This document shows positions 27,581 through 37,296 of a DNA stretch of 64,000 bases, in pieces. Source of the stretch: Cupriavidus sp. D39 (GTDB lineage Bacteria > Pseudomonadota > Gammaproteobacteria > Burkholderiales > Burkholderiaceae). The stretch lies in NCBI RefSeq assembly GCF_026627925.1, contig NZ_JAPNLE010000009.1, positions 868,001 to 932,000 on the forward strand, in the 5' to 3' direction. A program made the translations under genes and the position numbers. Numbering within the stretch: position 1 is the stretch's first letter; each line of letters opens with the position of its first letter. Below the pieces are notes generated by a model. It saw only the letters and a program-made list of their open reading frames with translations, was not told the DNA's origin and ran no database searches.

Positions 27581-29094
27581 ATGCCCGACGCCCTCTCCCT
27601 CTCCGGCATCCACAAGTCTTTCGATGGCTTCGTCGCCCTGGACCACGCGCATTTCACCGTCCGACGGGGCGAGGTGCATGCGCTGCTTGGCGAGAACGGC
27701 GCGGGCAAATCATCGCTGATGAACATTGCCGCGGGCCTGTACGCGCCCGAGTCCGGCACACTGCTGGTTGACGACAACCCCGTGCGGCTGGCCGGTCCGC
27801 GCGATGCGGCGCGCTATCAGATTGGTATGGTGCACCAGCATTTCAAGCTGGTGGCGCCGTTCACAGTGGCTGAAAACATCTTGCTGAGCCTGCCTGTGGC
27901 AACGGATGTCGCAGGCTACCGCAAGCGTCTGGCCAGGGTGCGCCGCACGATTGCGGAACAGGCGAAGGTGCTGGACTTCGACATCGACCCGGACCAGCGC
28001 GTGGCCCGGCTCTCGGTGGCCGAGCAGCAGCGCGTGGAAATCCTCAAGGTGCTGCTGGCCGGCGCTCGCATCCTGATCCTCGACGAACCCACCGCCGTAC
28101 TGACCGACCAGGAGGCTGCACGCTTGCTGCAAACGGTACGGACTTTGGCACGCCAGGGGGCAGCAGTGGTGCTGGTCACGCACAAGATGGCCGACGTGAA
28201 GCGCTATGCCGACCGCGTGACCGTAATGCGCGGCGGACGCACGGTCGCCACAGTGGATCCGCGCGAGACGGCCGAGGCGGAGCTGGTGCGCCTCACCGTT
28301 GGCGAGGCGCCGCCGCCACTGGCGCGGCGACCGGCAAGGGCCGGCGCGCCGCGGCTGATCCTGCAGAGATTGTGCAGCGCAGCCTCCGGCGGCCCCCGGC
28401 ACTCGATGGCATTGACCTCGTGGTGCATGCGGGCGAGATCTACGGCCTGGCCGGCGTGGGTGGCAACGGCCAGAGCGAACTCGCGCAGGCCATCATGGGC
28501 CTGCTGCCGGTAAGCGAGGGCACGATGGTGCTCGAAGGCTTCGGCGATCTGCCTTCCGCCTCCACCGTGCAGCGGCGCAGCCAGGGCATTGCCGCCATCC
28601 CGGCGGACCGCTATGGCCTGGCGCTGGCCGGCGGTCTGTCGGTGGCGGAGAACTTCGGCATTGGCCAGGTGCATGCAGGCCGCTATGGGCGCGCGATGCG
28701 CCTGGACCGCCGGCGCCTGGAAGCGGACGCCGCGGCAGCCGTGAAGGCCTTCGACGTGCTCGGTGTGCGCTCGGTGCGGCAGAAGGCCGCCCTGCTCTCG
28801 GGGGGCAATGCGCAGAAGCTGGTGATCGCCCGGGAATTCAGCCGCAACCCGCGGCTCGTGCTGGCCCACAGCCCCAGCCGCGGTCTGGACGTGCGTGCCG
28901 GCGCCCAGGTGCACGAACGGCTGCGGGCCGCGCGCGACGCAGGCGCCGCGGTGCTACTGATCAGCGAGGATCTCGACGAGGTCCTCGCTCTGGCCGACCG
29001 TGTAGGCGTGATTGCGCGCGGCCGCATCGTGGGCGAATTCGCCACGCCCGCCGACAGGCAGGCTGTGGGACAAGCGATGGTGGCCCATGGCTGA
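27581..29094 (+). pseudogene. ABC transporter ATP-binding protein (two NBDs), one frameshift
   Basis: Sugar/nucleoside-type ATPase with tandem nucleotide-binding domains, about 504 residues after repair. NBD1 has Walker A GENGAGKSS, signature LSVAEQQRVEI and Walker B ILILDEPTAVL. NBD2 has a degenerate Walker A GVGGNGQSE, signature LSGGNAQKLVIARE and an altered Walker B region LAHSPSRGLDV, usual for the second half of this subfamily. The halves are offset by one missing base in GGCGGCCCCCGG near 28391-28398. The total length is one short of a multiple of three. The stop overlaps the start of the next permease gene by eight bases. Confidence 0.88.
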
Positions 29095-30484
29095 GCTCGC
29101 CCCCGCCGTCCCGGCCCGCTCCGATGTCTCGCGCAACAGTCCAATGTCCGGTCCGCCGCCCGAGGTGCCCGCACCCGCGCCGGCTCCTGCGCTCGCCCTC
29201 CCCGTTCCGGCCCCGGCTCATTCTCTACACGGATTTCACATGTCCACTTCCCTGCCCGAGGCACCTGCGCCTGTGTCTGCAAGTGCGCTTGCTACCCCTC
29301 ATTCGGCCCACGGCGATGCCCCACACAGCGCTCCGATGTTGGCTTCCAAGCCCGAGACTCCAGCACTCGTGACTGCAATTGCCACGCCCCCGCCGTCCCG
29401 TCCACGCCGCGTGCCGCTACTGCAGCGCCGCTACACGCTGGAGTTGCGCCAGCAACTCAGCTGGCCGCAACAGGCTGCAGTGCTAACGCTGTCGGTGGCG
29501 GTCGGACTGCTCCTCTGCGGCGCCATCCTGGTGGCCGCGGGTGTGTCGCTCCAGGACCTGCTCAACGAGTTCATCGTCCAGACCTTTCTCGATGCGCAGA
29601 ACTTCCGCGCGGTGCTGTTTCAGGCCGCGCCGATGGTGATGGTAGGGCTCGCTGCCGCCATGGCCTTCCGCGCCCGCTTCTGGAACCTAGGGCTGGAAGG
29701 CCAGATGATTTCTGGGGCGATCGGCGCCACGGCCATCTCCATGCACGAAATCGGGCCGCCGGGCTTGCGTCTGTGGTTCATGGCCGCAGCCGCCCTGCTC
29801 TGCGGCCTGGCCTGGGTAGTGGTGCCGATGACGCTCAAGATGCGTCTGGGCATCAACGAGATCATCTCTAGCCTGATGCTCAATTACGTGGCAGCCAACT
29901 TCCTGCTGCACCTTCTCTACGGCGCATGGAAGGACCCGAAGGACGCCTTTCCCTATTCGCCTAAATTCCAGGCATTCGAGCGCCTGCCCGACCTGCCGGG
30001 TGGCTACAGCAGCGCCATCGTGCTCGCCGCACTGGTAGCGCTGGCAGCGTGGTGGTTCGTGGAGCGCAGCCGTGCGGGGCTTTACCTGCGCTTCGTGCAT
30101 GCCAGCCGGCGCGTCGCCGACGCCGTTGGCGTCCCGGTGCGGCGGCTGGTGCTGGGCGCGGTACTGCTCTCGGGCGCGCTGGCCGGACTGGCGGGCTTCA
30201 TGGTAGCCGCGGGACAAGAAGGACGGCTCACGCAGGCCTTCTACAGTGGCTACGGCTTCTCGGGCATCCTGATCGCCTTCCTGGCGCGCAACAACCCGCT
30301 GGCCGCCAGCGTGGTCGCGGTGCTCGTGGCCACGCTGTTTGTGGCAGGCCGCAGCCTGCAAGTCTTCTACCAGATCCCGTTCTCGATGGTGCAGTTGATC
30401 CAGGCCATCCTGGTGATCTGTGTGGCCTCTTCAGATTTCTTCATCCGCCACCGGCTGCGCGCCGTGGCGCCACAAGGTACGTGA
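29087..30484 (+). CDS. ABC transporter permease (BMP-type nucleoside system), first permease
   Basis: Inner-membrane permease of the branched-chain/nucleoside type (BPD_transp_2). Hydrophobic segments run from AAVLTLSVAVGLLLCGAILVAAGV through QAAPMVMVGLAAAMAFRARFWNLGLEGQMISGAIGA and LRLGINEIISSLMLNYVAANFLLH to the C-terminus. From the ATG at 29087 it would have about 465 residues, including roughly 100 residues of Pro/Ala/Ser-rich, low-complexity leader before the first membrane segment. That leader is unusual for the family. Start codons within it (e.g. MSTSLPE or MLASKPE) are alternatives. Overlap with the ATPase stop favours 29087. Confidence 0.85.
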   Translation: MAELAPAVPARSDVSRNSPMSGPPPEVPAPAPAPALALPVPAPAHSLHGFHMSTSLPEAPAPVSASALATPHSAHGDAPHSAPMLASKPETPALVTAIATPPPSRPRRVPLLQRRYTLELRQQLSWPQQAAVLTLSVAVGLLLCGAILVAAGVSLQDLLNEFIVQTFLDAQNFRAVLFQAAPMVMVGLAAAMAFRARFWNLGLEGQMISGAIGATAISMHEIGPPGLRLWFMAAAALLCGLAWVVVPMTLKMRLGINEIISSLMLNYVAANFLLHLLYGAWKDPKDAFPYSPKFQAFERLPDLPGGYSSAIVLAALVALAAWWFVERSRAGLYLRFVHASRRVADAVGVPVRRLVLGAVLLSGALAGLAGFMVAAGQEGRLTQAFYSGYGFSGILIAFLARNNPLAASVVAVLVATLFVAGRSLQVFYQIPFSMVQLIQAILVICVASSDFFIRHRLRAVAPQGT

Positions 30485-30485
30485 T

Positions 30486-31411
30486 ATGGACTTGATCGCT
30501 AACTGGCTCGGCAATCTACCGGATTTCGCCGTTCCCTTGCCCTGGCGGCGCTGGGCCTGATCATCTCTGAGCGTGCGGGTGTACTTTCGCTCGGCGCCGA
30601 GGGGCTGATGCTGGCGGGCGCGCTGGCGGGCATCGGCACGCAACTGGCCGTACACGAGCCCGGCATTGCTTTGCTGGCATCGATGGCGGCCGCCATGGCA
30701 GTGTCGGTGCTGTTCGCTGCAATGACCATATGGCTGCGTGTGAACCAGGTAATCGCGGGGCTAGCGCTGGTGTTCTTCTGCCAGGGCGTTACAGGCCTGC
30801 TAGGCACGGTGCTAGGCTGGACCAACCAGCCGGTAACCGGTCTGCCCGCCCTGCCCCTGGGACCCTTGGCGCAGTTGCCGCTAGTGGGCGGGCTGTTTCG
30901 GCAGAACCTGGTGGCCTATCTCACACCGTGCATCTTCGCGGCCGTGGCCTGGTACCTGCACCGGTCGGTTTCCGGCCTGCGCCTGCGCTCTGTCGGCGAG
31001 AACCCCCAGGCGGCTGATGCTGCCGGCATCCCCGTTCTGCGTTACCGCTTTCTGGCGGTGCTTGCGGGGTCTGCCCTGGTGGGGCTGGCTGGCGGCTACA
31101 TCGCGGTCATCAGTACCAAGCTCTGGATCGCCGGCATGACGGGCGGGCGCGGCTGGATCGCTGTGGGCCTGGTCATCTTCGCACGCTGGGCCCCCTGGCG
31201 CGCCTTCGCGGGAGCGGTGGTATTCGGCGGCATTGAAGCGCTGATCCCGCAGCTGGCCGCAGCCGGAATTGCGCTGCCGCAGTACTTCTTGCTGATGACG
31301 CCCTATGTGGTCACGTTGGGCGTGATGGTGTGGGTGGCAATGACAAGGCGTGGCAGCGACGAGACGCCCGGTGCCCTGGGCGAGCCCTACCTGCGCGAGG
31401 AAAGGCGCTGA
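30486..31411 (+). pseudogene. ABC transporter permease (BMP-type nucleoside system), second permease, one frameshift
   Basis: Second membrane subunit of the importer, about 308 residues after repair. MDLIANWLGNLPDFAVPL joins LALAALGLIISERAGVLSLGAEGLMLAGALAG once one base is added in CCCTTGCCCTGG (about 30540). The rest is intact, with LRVNQVIAGLALVFFCQGVTGLLGTVLG, SVGENPQAADAAGIPVLRYRFLAVLAGSALVGLAGGYIA and GGRGWIAVGLVIFARWAPWRAF, all typical. The ATG at 30486 follows the previous stop by one base. Last gene of the importer set. Confidence 0.88.
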
Positions 31412-31745
31412 CATACTACTGCAAACCATGCACGCCTAAGCGCTTGGGACGGTGCGTCTACGCACGGAAATAACGCATGCTTGACAACGACTCCTCATGC
31501 CGCATGACCATGGTAGCGCGCAACAACCAGATCGCGCTTCATCTTAAGAAAAAACATCCGTATGACACCAATTCAGCGCTTATTTCACATCAATTTTATC
31601 AAAATAAAACTGGCATAAAAATTGCTAACACTTTTTGATTGCTTTAAGCACTTTAGCTTTATAAATACGGCAATCATTTCCATAAGCATGCTTAATTTAG
31701 TCAGCTTAACTTTTTTCGTTGAAAACTCTCTTGTAAAAAAACAAT
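31412..31745. promoter_or_regulatory. AT-rich leader of the Tsx-like gene
   Basis: The last 190 or so bases before the channel gene are strikingly A/T-rich (runs such as TTTATAAATACGGCAATC and CTTAACTTTTTTCG) in a GC-rich window. They should hold the promoter. No exact palindrome matching the RutR-type sites was found here. The A/T content may attract nucleoid silencing proteins or mark foreign origin. Confidence 0.45.
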
Positions 31746-32582
31746 ATGGCAAAGCAATTGGCATTAAAGAATGGAAAGTTCGCACTCTGCGCACTGACAG
31801 CGGCAGGATCACTGACTTGCATCCAGCCGGCGAGCGCTCTCGAGTGGAGTGACACCTCGATAGGCTACCGCTACGGCACCAAGTTCGCCGAACCCTACGT
31901 GGGAGATGGCATTAGCAAGAGCATCTTCAATCTGACTCACGCCAGCGGGTATAAGTACGGCACTAACTACCTGAACGTCGACCTTCTGCAATCAGACAGC
32001 AAGGACCACAACGCACAGGAAGCCTATGTTGTCTATCGACACACACTCGATGCGGGAAAGGTCATCGACAAGGATCTCGAAGTCGGACCGGTCCGCGGCT
32101 TTGGACTGACCGCCGGCTTTGACTGGAACACGAAGAATGATCCTGGCTATGCATCAAAAAAGCGCATGCTTGTGGTGGGTCCCACCTTGATGATGGATGT
32201 GCCGGGCTTCCTCAACATTAGTCTGCTGATGCTGTGGGAAAGCAACCAGCCGGTGGGAGTCAGCAGCCGCTACCACTTCGAGGCACATCCAATGCTCAAT
32301 GCAGCGTGGGGCATCCCGATTGCCTCGACGGGTCTCTCGTTTGAAGGATATATCAACTACATTGCTGCCAAGGGCACAAACGAATTCGGCGGCCCAACTT
32401 CGGCTGAACTGAATATCGACGCGATGATGATGTACGACCTCGGCACCCCTTTGCATATCGGAAAGAATACGTTGCGCGCCGGCGTTGAGTACCAATACTG
32501 GCGCAACAAGTTCGGCAACCCGCACTCGGTGCCGGGCTCGTTGGCTAAAACGCCCATGGTGCGGGTCGAATACCACTTCTGA
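31746..32582 (+). CDS. Tsx-like nucleoside-specific outer-membrane channel
   Basis: Outer-membrane beta-barrel of 278 residues with a signal peptide ending PASA-LEW. The mature start DTSIGYRYGTKFAEPYV and following strands HASGYKYGTNYLNVDLLQSDSKDHNAQEAYVVYRHTLD are those of the Tsx/OmpK nucleoside-channel family. It ends in an aromatic residue (VRVEYHF), as outer-membrane proteins do. It is transcribed in line with the nucleoside-type ABC importer and could pass its substrate across the outer membrane. Confidence 0.88.
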   Translation: MAKQLALKNGKFALCALTAAGSLTCIQPASALEWSDTSIGYRYGTKFAEPYVGDGISKSIFNLTHASGYKYGTNYLNVDLLQSDSKDHNAQEAYVVYRHTLDAGKVIDKDLEVGPVRGFGLTAGFDWNTKNDPGYASKKRMLVVGPTLMMDVPGFLNISLLMLWESNQPVGVSSRYHFEAHPMLNAAWGIPIASTGLSFEGYINYIAAKGTNEFGGPTSAELNIDAMMMYDLGTPLHIGKNTLRAGVEYQYWRNKFGNPHSVPGSLAKTPMVRVEYHF

Positions 32583-32752
32583 CGTATATATGCAGGGGAG
32601 ATAGTCCAACTCCCTCATATCCGCGAGCAACGACCAGGGGCGTCGTCGAACACACGGTGCTTCGCAACGTGGCACCCTCCCCCAGTTTCTTTCCACTCCC
32701 GGGACACCAACCATTCCTAGCCTCGATGTGATGGTTGAGTATCTCGGGACAC

Positions 32753-33798
32753 TCAGAATTTGTGTCGTAGCCCGGCCATGACGCCCAGGCGGCTGCCGTA
32801 GTTGTAGAACGGCGTGACGAAACTAGCCTGACCGCCCAGCGTGCGCCAAGCGCCCGAAAGCGTGGTGTAGTCGCTCTCCACGTACACATCCGTGCGCTTG
32901 CTGAAGGCATAGTCGAGCATAACCGAGCCGGTGAAGCGGTTGCCAGATTCGCCACTGTGCTTGAGCCGATCATAAGTACCCAGAGCAATCGCAGACCACG
33001 CCGAGTTGAGCGCGTACTTGACGCCGGCGTAGACGGCTTGGTTGCGATAGTCGGCAGTGTTGATCTTGCTATTGGTGTAGCCAAGGTAGAGCGTGGCAGG
33101 CCCCGCGTTGTAAGTGCCGCCCAACGTTCCCACCTTCTGGTTGCTGTTGGGCACCGTCACTCCGTAGTAGCTGGCGGTGTCGCGCATGATCTGGTAGCCA
33201 CCGCCGACCATAAAGGGCCTGCGGCGTAGCTCAGGCTACCACCCGTCGAGGACGATCTGGCGATGCTGCCGGCAACTTCGCCAAAAGCATGTTGGGCCGC
33301 GATGCTGAATCCGCCGAAGATGCCGGCGTACTTCAGCATATTGTCCTGGCGGACGCCGCCGGTGTAATTGCCGCCCTGAAAGCCGACGATGGAAAGGTTG
33401 GCCAGCGCCATCGCGTCATAGCTTGCCATGACTTCGTGGATAACGGTGAACTGGCGGCCCAGTGTGACGGTGCCGAACTCACCCTGGAGCCCGACGAACG
33501 CCCTGCGGCCGAACAGCCGGTTACCTTGCAGACTCTGACCGGAGTCCGGGGCGAAGCCCGATTCCAGCACGAAGATCGCCTGGTAGTTGTTGCCAAGCTC
33601 CTCCTTGCCGAGCAAGCCCCAGCGGCTGCCGGTCAGCACGCCGTCGCTCATCTGCAGCTTGGCGTTGCCGGTGGCGTTCTCGTTGGTACTGTAGCGGATG
33701 CTGGTATCCACCAGGCCATACAGCGTAAGGCTCGACTGCGCCAGCACCGGTGTCGCCGCTGCTCCCAGGAACAATAGCGTGGTAGCGTTCTTCATCAT
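32753..33798 (-). pseudogene. Gram-negative (OmpC-like) porin, one frameshift
   Basis: General porin of Burkholderiales type, about 348 residues after repair. The signal peptide ends PVLAQSS; then LTLYGLVDTSIRYSTNENA, GSRWGLLGKEELGNNYQAIFVLESGF and GRRAFVGLQGEFGTVTLGRQ are the classic first strands. The end GVMAGLRHKF is the C-terminal aromatic signature. SYAAGP and MVGGGYQIMRDTAS are in different frames. One base is missing in GGCCCTTTATGG near 33214. Start at 33798 or 33795 (ATGATG) after GGAGAAGAG. It converges on the Tsx-like gene; no obvious functional link. Confidence 0.88.
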
Positions 33799-34449
33799 TC
33801 TCTTCTCCATTTTCGGCCAGAAAATCGTTATCGTTGTCGTGATCTCGCAGGCATGGATGCGCTGGCATCCTCGCCTGCTGCAAGCGGCACGGATCCAAAG
33901 CGCGAGCGCATCCCTGCCGGCTCATTCGATGAGGGCGCGATGGACAATGCGTGCGGGAATCAGATCGTGCTTGGTAGCGCGCTGTTGCGCGCTTTCAGTC
34001 GGGCAGTTGGGGGCGTTCGGCTATGAACAGCGCAGCGGGAATGCGCGCCGTTGCCATGGAAGGTATGCCCGTCCACGGCAAACGCGTTCTGGTGCTTTCA
34101 TCTTGTGTCTCCGGATATCGGCAGACCGCTCGGTAAGGCGAGCGCTGCAGCCTTTTTTGTGCCGCTAGTCTGCGAGATTGACGGGTGACGAACAATTGAA
34201 AATAACTGATCCGTGTATTCCTTGCGGTTATCTCGCTAGCGCCTCTACACGCGGCGCCGAAATTGATGCTCGGGTTGTCGGGAACTCGCTTTGCGCATCG
34301 GGCGACGAAATTGGATGCCATTGATGCCGCCTGCGGCAGCTAGCACATGAAGTGGATACGCCACGGACTTGCCGCGCAACGTCACCGACGTGGCCTGAAC
34401 AACGTTGGTGACGTTGCGCGCGCAGTGCATGGCGCTCAGTCGGAATCGA
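33799..34449. other. Stretch without a recognised gene
   Basis: About 650 bases between the porin promoter and the end of the LysR gene. The porin leader lies at the left. No domain could be recognised in any frame. Confidence 0.4.
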
Positions 34450-35409
34450 TCACGTGGTGGCGCCGCCCGGCTTAGCATGGAGCAGTTCCAGGAAATGCAG
34501 CGCCGCAAGACTCGGCGGCCGGTCCTGGCGAACAATGCTGCCATAGGTAGCCAGCTTCTGGCGGATCGGATACGCCACGATCTTTAACATGTGATGCTGG
34601 GCGTCGCGTCGAGCCACCGTCTCGGGAATGACACCGATCATCTCCGAGCGACGGATCAGGTTGATGGTTGTGAGTATCGAACCGGTCTCCACCAGCCCCC
34701 GTGGCAAGGCCGTGTGGTGGTCGCGAAATTCCCGCTCGATGACCTCGCGCATGGGGCTGCCGCAGGGTTGCAGGATCCACGGATAGGCCTGCAGCGCGGG
34801 GAAGTCCACCCGGTGCTTGCTGGCGAGGGGGTGATGGTTGCCGACGACCAGGGACAGGCCTTCGTCATCGATGGCTCGAAAAACGCAAGTCCGTGGCTCC
34901 TCCCCCACCATCCGCCCGATCACGACCTCCAGCACGCCTTCGTGCAACTGCGCAAGCAGACGATCGCTGGTGTCTACCGCGATCTCGATCGCAAGCAACG
35001 GAAACTTCTCCTTGAGCCCAACCAGCGCCTCGGTCAGCCGACCGGGCGACGCCGCCATGATGCTGCCCACCGCGAACCGCCCCGCGCTGCCGAGCCTCAA
35101 CTCGCCCAGATCGCGGTTGAGTGCTTCCATGCTGCCGCGAATGCCACGGAAGTAGCCCGTCACCCGCTGGCCTGCCGCATTGAGCAACAGGCCTCGGCCC
35201 ACGCGCTCGAACAGACGCTGCCCCAGCGCATCTTCGAGCTCATGGAGCATTTTCGTTGCAGCAGGCTGTGTGAGTCCGAGTTCGTCGGCCGCCGCTCTCA
35301 GGGTCTTGCGCTCCTCGATGGCCAGCATCAGCGCAATCTGCCGCATGCGAAGCCGATTGAGCAGCAACGGGGTTGAATCCTGCTTGTCAATGGAACCCAA
35401 ACCAATCAC
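34450..35409 (-). CDS. LysR-family transcriptional regulator
   Basis: A 319-residue LysR protein. The N-terminal HTH is IALMLAIEERKTLRAAADELGLTQPAATKMLHELEDALGQRLFER. The substrate-binding domain starts around FAVGSIMAASPGRLTEAL and ends near the C-terminus. The start is a GTG at 35409 with weak spacing to GGA; the exact start is uncertain. It is transcribed away from the Bug-receptor gene, with 111 bases between, so it is the likely activator of the cluster 35521-40623. Confidence 0.88.
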   Translation of the reverse strand: MIGLGSIDKQDSTPLLLNRLRMRQIALMLAIEERKTLRAAADELGLTQPAATKMLHELEDALGQRLFERVGRGLLLNAAGQRVTGYFRGIRGSMEALNRDLGELRLGSAGRFAVGSIMAASPGRLTEALVGLKEKFPLLAIEIAVDTSDRLLAQLHEGVLEVVIGRMVGEEPRTCVFRAIDDEGLSLVVGNHHPLASKHRVDFPALQAYPWILQPCGSPMREVIEREFRDHHTALPRGLVETGSILTTINLIRRSEMIGVIPETVARRDAQHHMLKIVAYPIRQKLATYGSIVRQDRPPSLAALHFLELLHAKPGGATT

Positions 35410-35520
35410 TCCAGGTTATAGATCGATCAAGTTCTTTCAATATACCGAGATCAATCGCCCGCCTACTATACGGTCAACCGGCGCGGCGTACAAACCAAAA
35501 AATCAAACTGGAGACAACTC

Positions 35521-36222
35521 ATGAAAGCGGTGATCGGCACGACGATCGCCGTCGTGCTTTTGCTCGCGGCGTCCATCGTATCGGCGCGAGACTGGCCGAC
35601 GCGACCAGTCCGGATCCTGGTGGGATCCGCCCCCGGTGGCATAGCGGATTCAGTCGCGCACGCCATCGCGGATCAGTTGGGCCCCATGCTCAAGCAAGCT
35701 GTATTCGTCGAGAACAAGCCGGGTCGCTGGAACACGCTGGCAGCCGAGGCGACTGCCAAGTCGACCGACGGCCACACGTTGGAGTTGGGCATTGGAGCCG
35801 CCCACACGATCGTCCCTCACCTGCTGCCTATCGGCTACAACGGCAACCGCGATCTGGTGCCGGTGGTCTTTGTGGGCGATATCCCCAATGTGCAGGTAGT
35901 GAGCCACGGGTCGCATATTGATTCGCTACAGAAGCTGATCGAGCTATCGGATGTACCGACGGTGGCAGAGGCTGGTGCCCCTGATGTCGAGATAAGCGCC
36001 TGGTACGGGATCTACATGCCTGCCAGCGCACCGAAGTCGGTCCAGGACACGGTGCACGACACGATCAGCACTGTGCTGAAAACACCGGCACTTGTCGCCC
36101 GGCTCCACAGCATTGGCGCCGAGATCACACCGATGACCCAACTGCAGTTTATGGCCTTCCACGCCGCGCGATACCAGCGCTACGGCAACATTATCCGCAA
36201 GAACCACATCCGATTGGACTGA
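35521..36222 (+). CDS. Bug/TctC-family solute receptor with internal deletion
   Basis: Periplasmic tricarboxylate-transporter-type receptor. The signal peptide ends ASIVSARDWP, followed by TRPVRILVGSAPGGIADSVAHAIADQLG and VFVENKPG, and later SDVPTVAEAGAPDVEISAWYGIYMPASAPKSV. Normal members have about 320 residues; this has 233. The central block between SLQKLIE and SDVPTVAE, which forms much of the second lobe, is missing near 35945 without breaking the frame. The product is unlikely to bind ligand normally. First gene of the LysR-linked cluster, four bases before the PdxA-like gene. Confidence 0.8.
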   Translation: MKAVIGTTIAVVLLLAASIVSARDWPTRPVRILVGSAPGGIADSVAHAIADQLGPMLKQAVFVENKPGRWNTLAAEATAKSTDGHTLELGIGAAHTIVPHLLPIGYNGNRDLVPVVFVGDIPNVQVVSHGSHIDSLQKLIELSDVPTVAEAGAPDVEISAWYGIYMPASAPKSVQDTVHDTISTVLKTPALVARLHSIGAEITPMTQLQFMAFHAARYQRYGNIIRKNHIRLD

Positions 36223-36226
36223 CCCC

Positions 36227-37273
36227 ATGATGTCTTCAACAAAACCCGTGGTCGCGCTCACGCTCGGCGATCCCGCCGGCATCGGCCCCGAACTGATCGC
36301 CAAGCTGCTGGCCAAGCCGGCAGCGGCGGCCATGGCCAATATTGTGCTGGTCGGCGATCGCTGGCTGTGGGCCGATGGACAGCGCACCGCCGGCGCCGAG
36401 GTGGCAATGGACGATGTGGCTTCGCTTGCCGACGTCCGGGACAGGCCCGACACGGCGCGGCCAGCTTTCCTCGCGGTCCAGAGCATCGCAGCCGCCGACG
36501 TGCAGCGCAGCCGGGCCGGAGCGCCGGGCGGCCGGTCGGTGCTGCAGGTACTGGACCAGTGCATGGACGCGACGCTCGCCGGCGACATCGACGCGATTTG
36601 CTTCGCGCCGCTCAACAAGCAGGCCATGAAGCTCGGGGGCCTGCGCCATGAGGACGAGCTGCATCACTTCGCCGAGCACCTTGGCGTGACCGGCTACTTT
36701 TGCGAATTCAATACGCTCGGCGATCTGTGGACCTCCAGAATCTCGTCCCACGTACCGCAGAAGGACGTGGCCGGCCACCTCAGCGTCGAGCGCATCGAAC
36801 AGGCGGCCGAACTGGTGTATCGCTCGCTACTGGCCAATGGCGTGACAGCGCCGAAGGTGGCGGTGGCGGCCTTCAATCCCCACGGCGGAGATGGCGGCGT
36901 GTGCGGCCGCGAGGAGATCGACATCATCGAGCCGGCGGTACGCGCGCTGCAGGCCCGCGCCTGGCCAAGCGACTGTCCCTTCCACGGACCCTTCCCGGCC
37001 GACACCATCTTCCTGAAGGCACTGGCCGGGGAGTATCAGGCCATCGTCACCATGTACCACGACCAGGGCCAGATCGCGATCAAGCTGCTGGGCTTCTCGC
37101 GCGGCGTGACGGTGCAGGGTGGCCTGCCGATCCCCATCACCACGCCGGCCCACGGCACCGCCTACGACATCGTGGGCCAGGGCAAAGCCAACGTGGAAGC
37201 AACGTGGCAGGCCTTCCAGATCGCTTGCCGCATGGGCACCGCGCATTATCAGCGGGCAGGCACTCCCGCATGA
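36227..37273 (+). CDS. PdxA-like 4-hydroxythreonine-4-phosphate dehydrogenase family protein
   Basis: A 348-residue NAD-dependent dehydrogenase of the PdxA family, with VVALTLGDPAGIGPELIAKLLA at the N-terminus, the metal/substrate site in FNPHGGDGGVCGREE and VTMYHDQGQIAIKLLGF, and TTPAHGTAYDIVGQGKANVEA at the end. The catabolic setting (transporters, amidohydrolase, no pyridoxine genes) points to a PdxA2-type role on a phosphorylated or carboxylated hydroxy-acid rather than vitamin B6 synthesis. ATG at 36227 or 36230. The stop overlaps the following leader. Confidence 0.85.
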   Translation: MMSSTKPVVALTLGDPAGIGPELIAKLLAKPAAAAMANIVLVGDRWLWADGQRTAGAEVAMDDVASLADVRDRPDTARPAFLAVQSIAAADVQRSRAGAPGGRSVLQVLDQCMDATLAGDIDAICFAPLNKQAMKLGGLRHEDELHHFAEHLGVTGYFCEFNTLGDLWTSRISSHVPQKDVAGHLSVERIEQAAELVYRSLLANGVTAPKVAVAAFNPHGGDGGVCGREEIDIIEPAVRALQARAWPSDCPFHGPFPADTIFLKALAGEYQAIVTMYHDQGQIAIKLLGFSRGVTVQGGLPIPITTPAHGTAYDIVGQGKANVEATWQAFQIACRMGTAHYQRAGTPA

Positions 37274-37296
37274 ACCCTTCCCACTCCGGAGACCCA

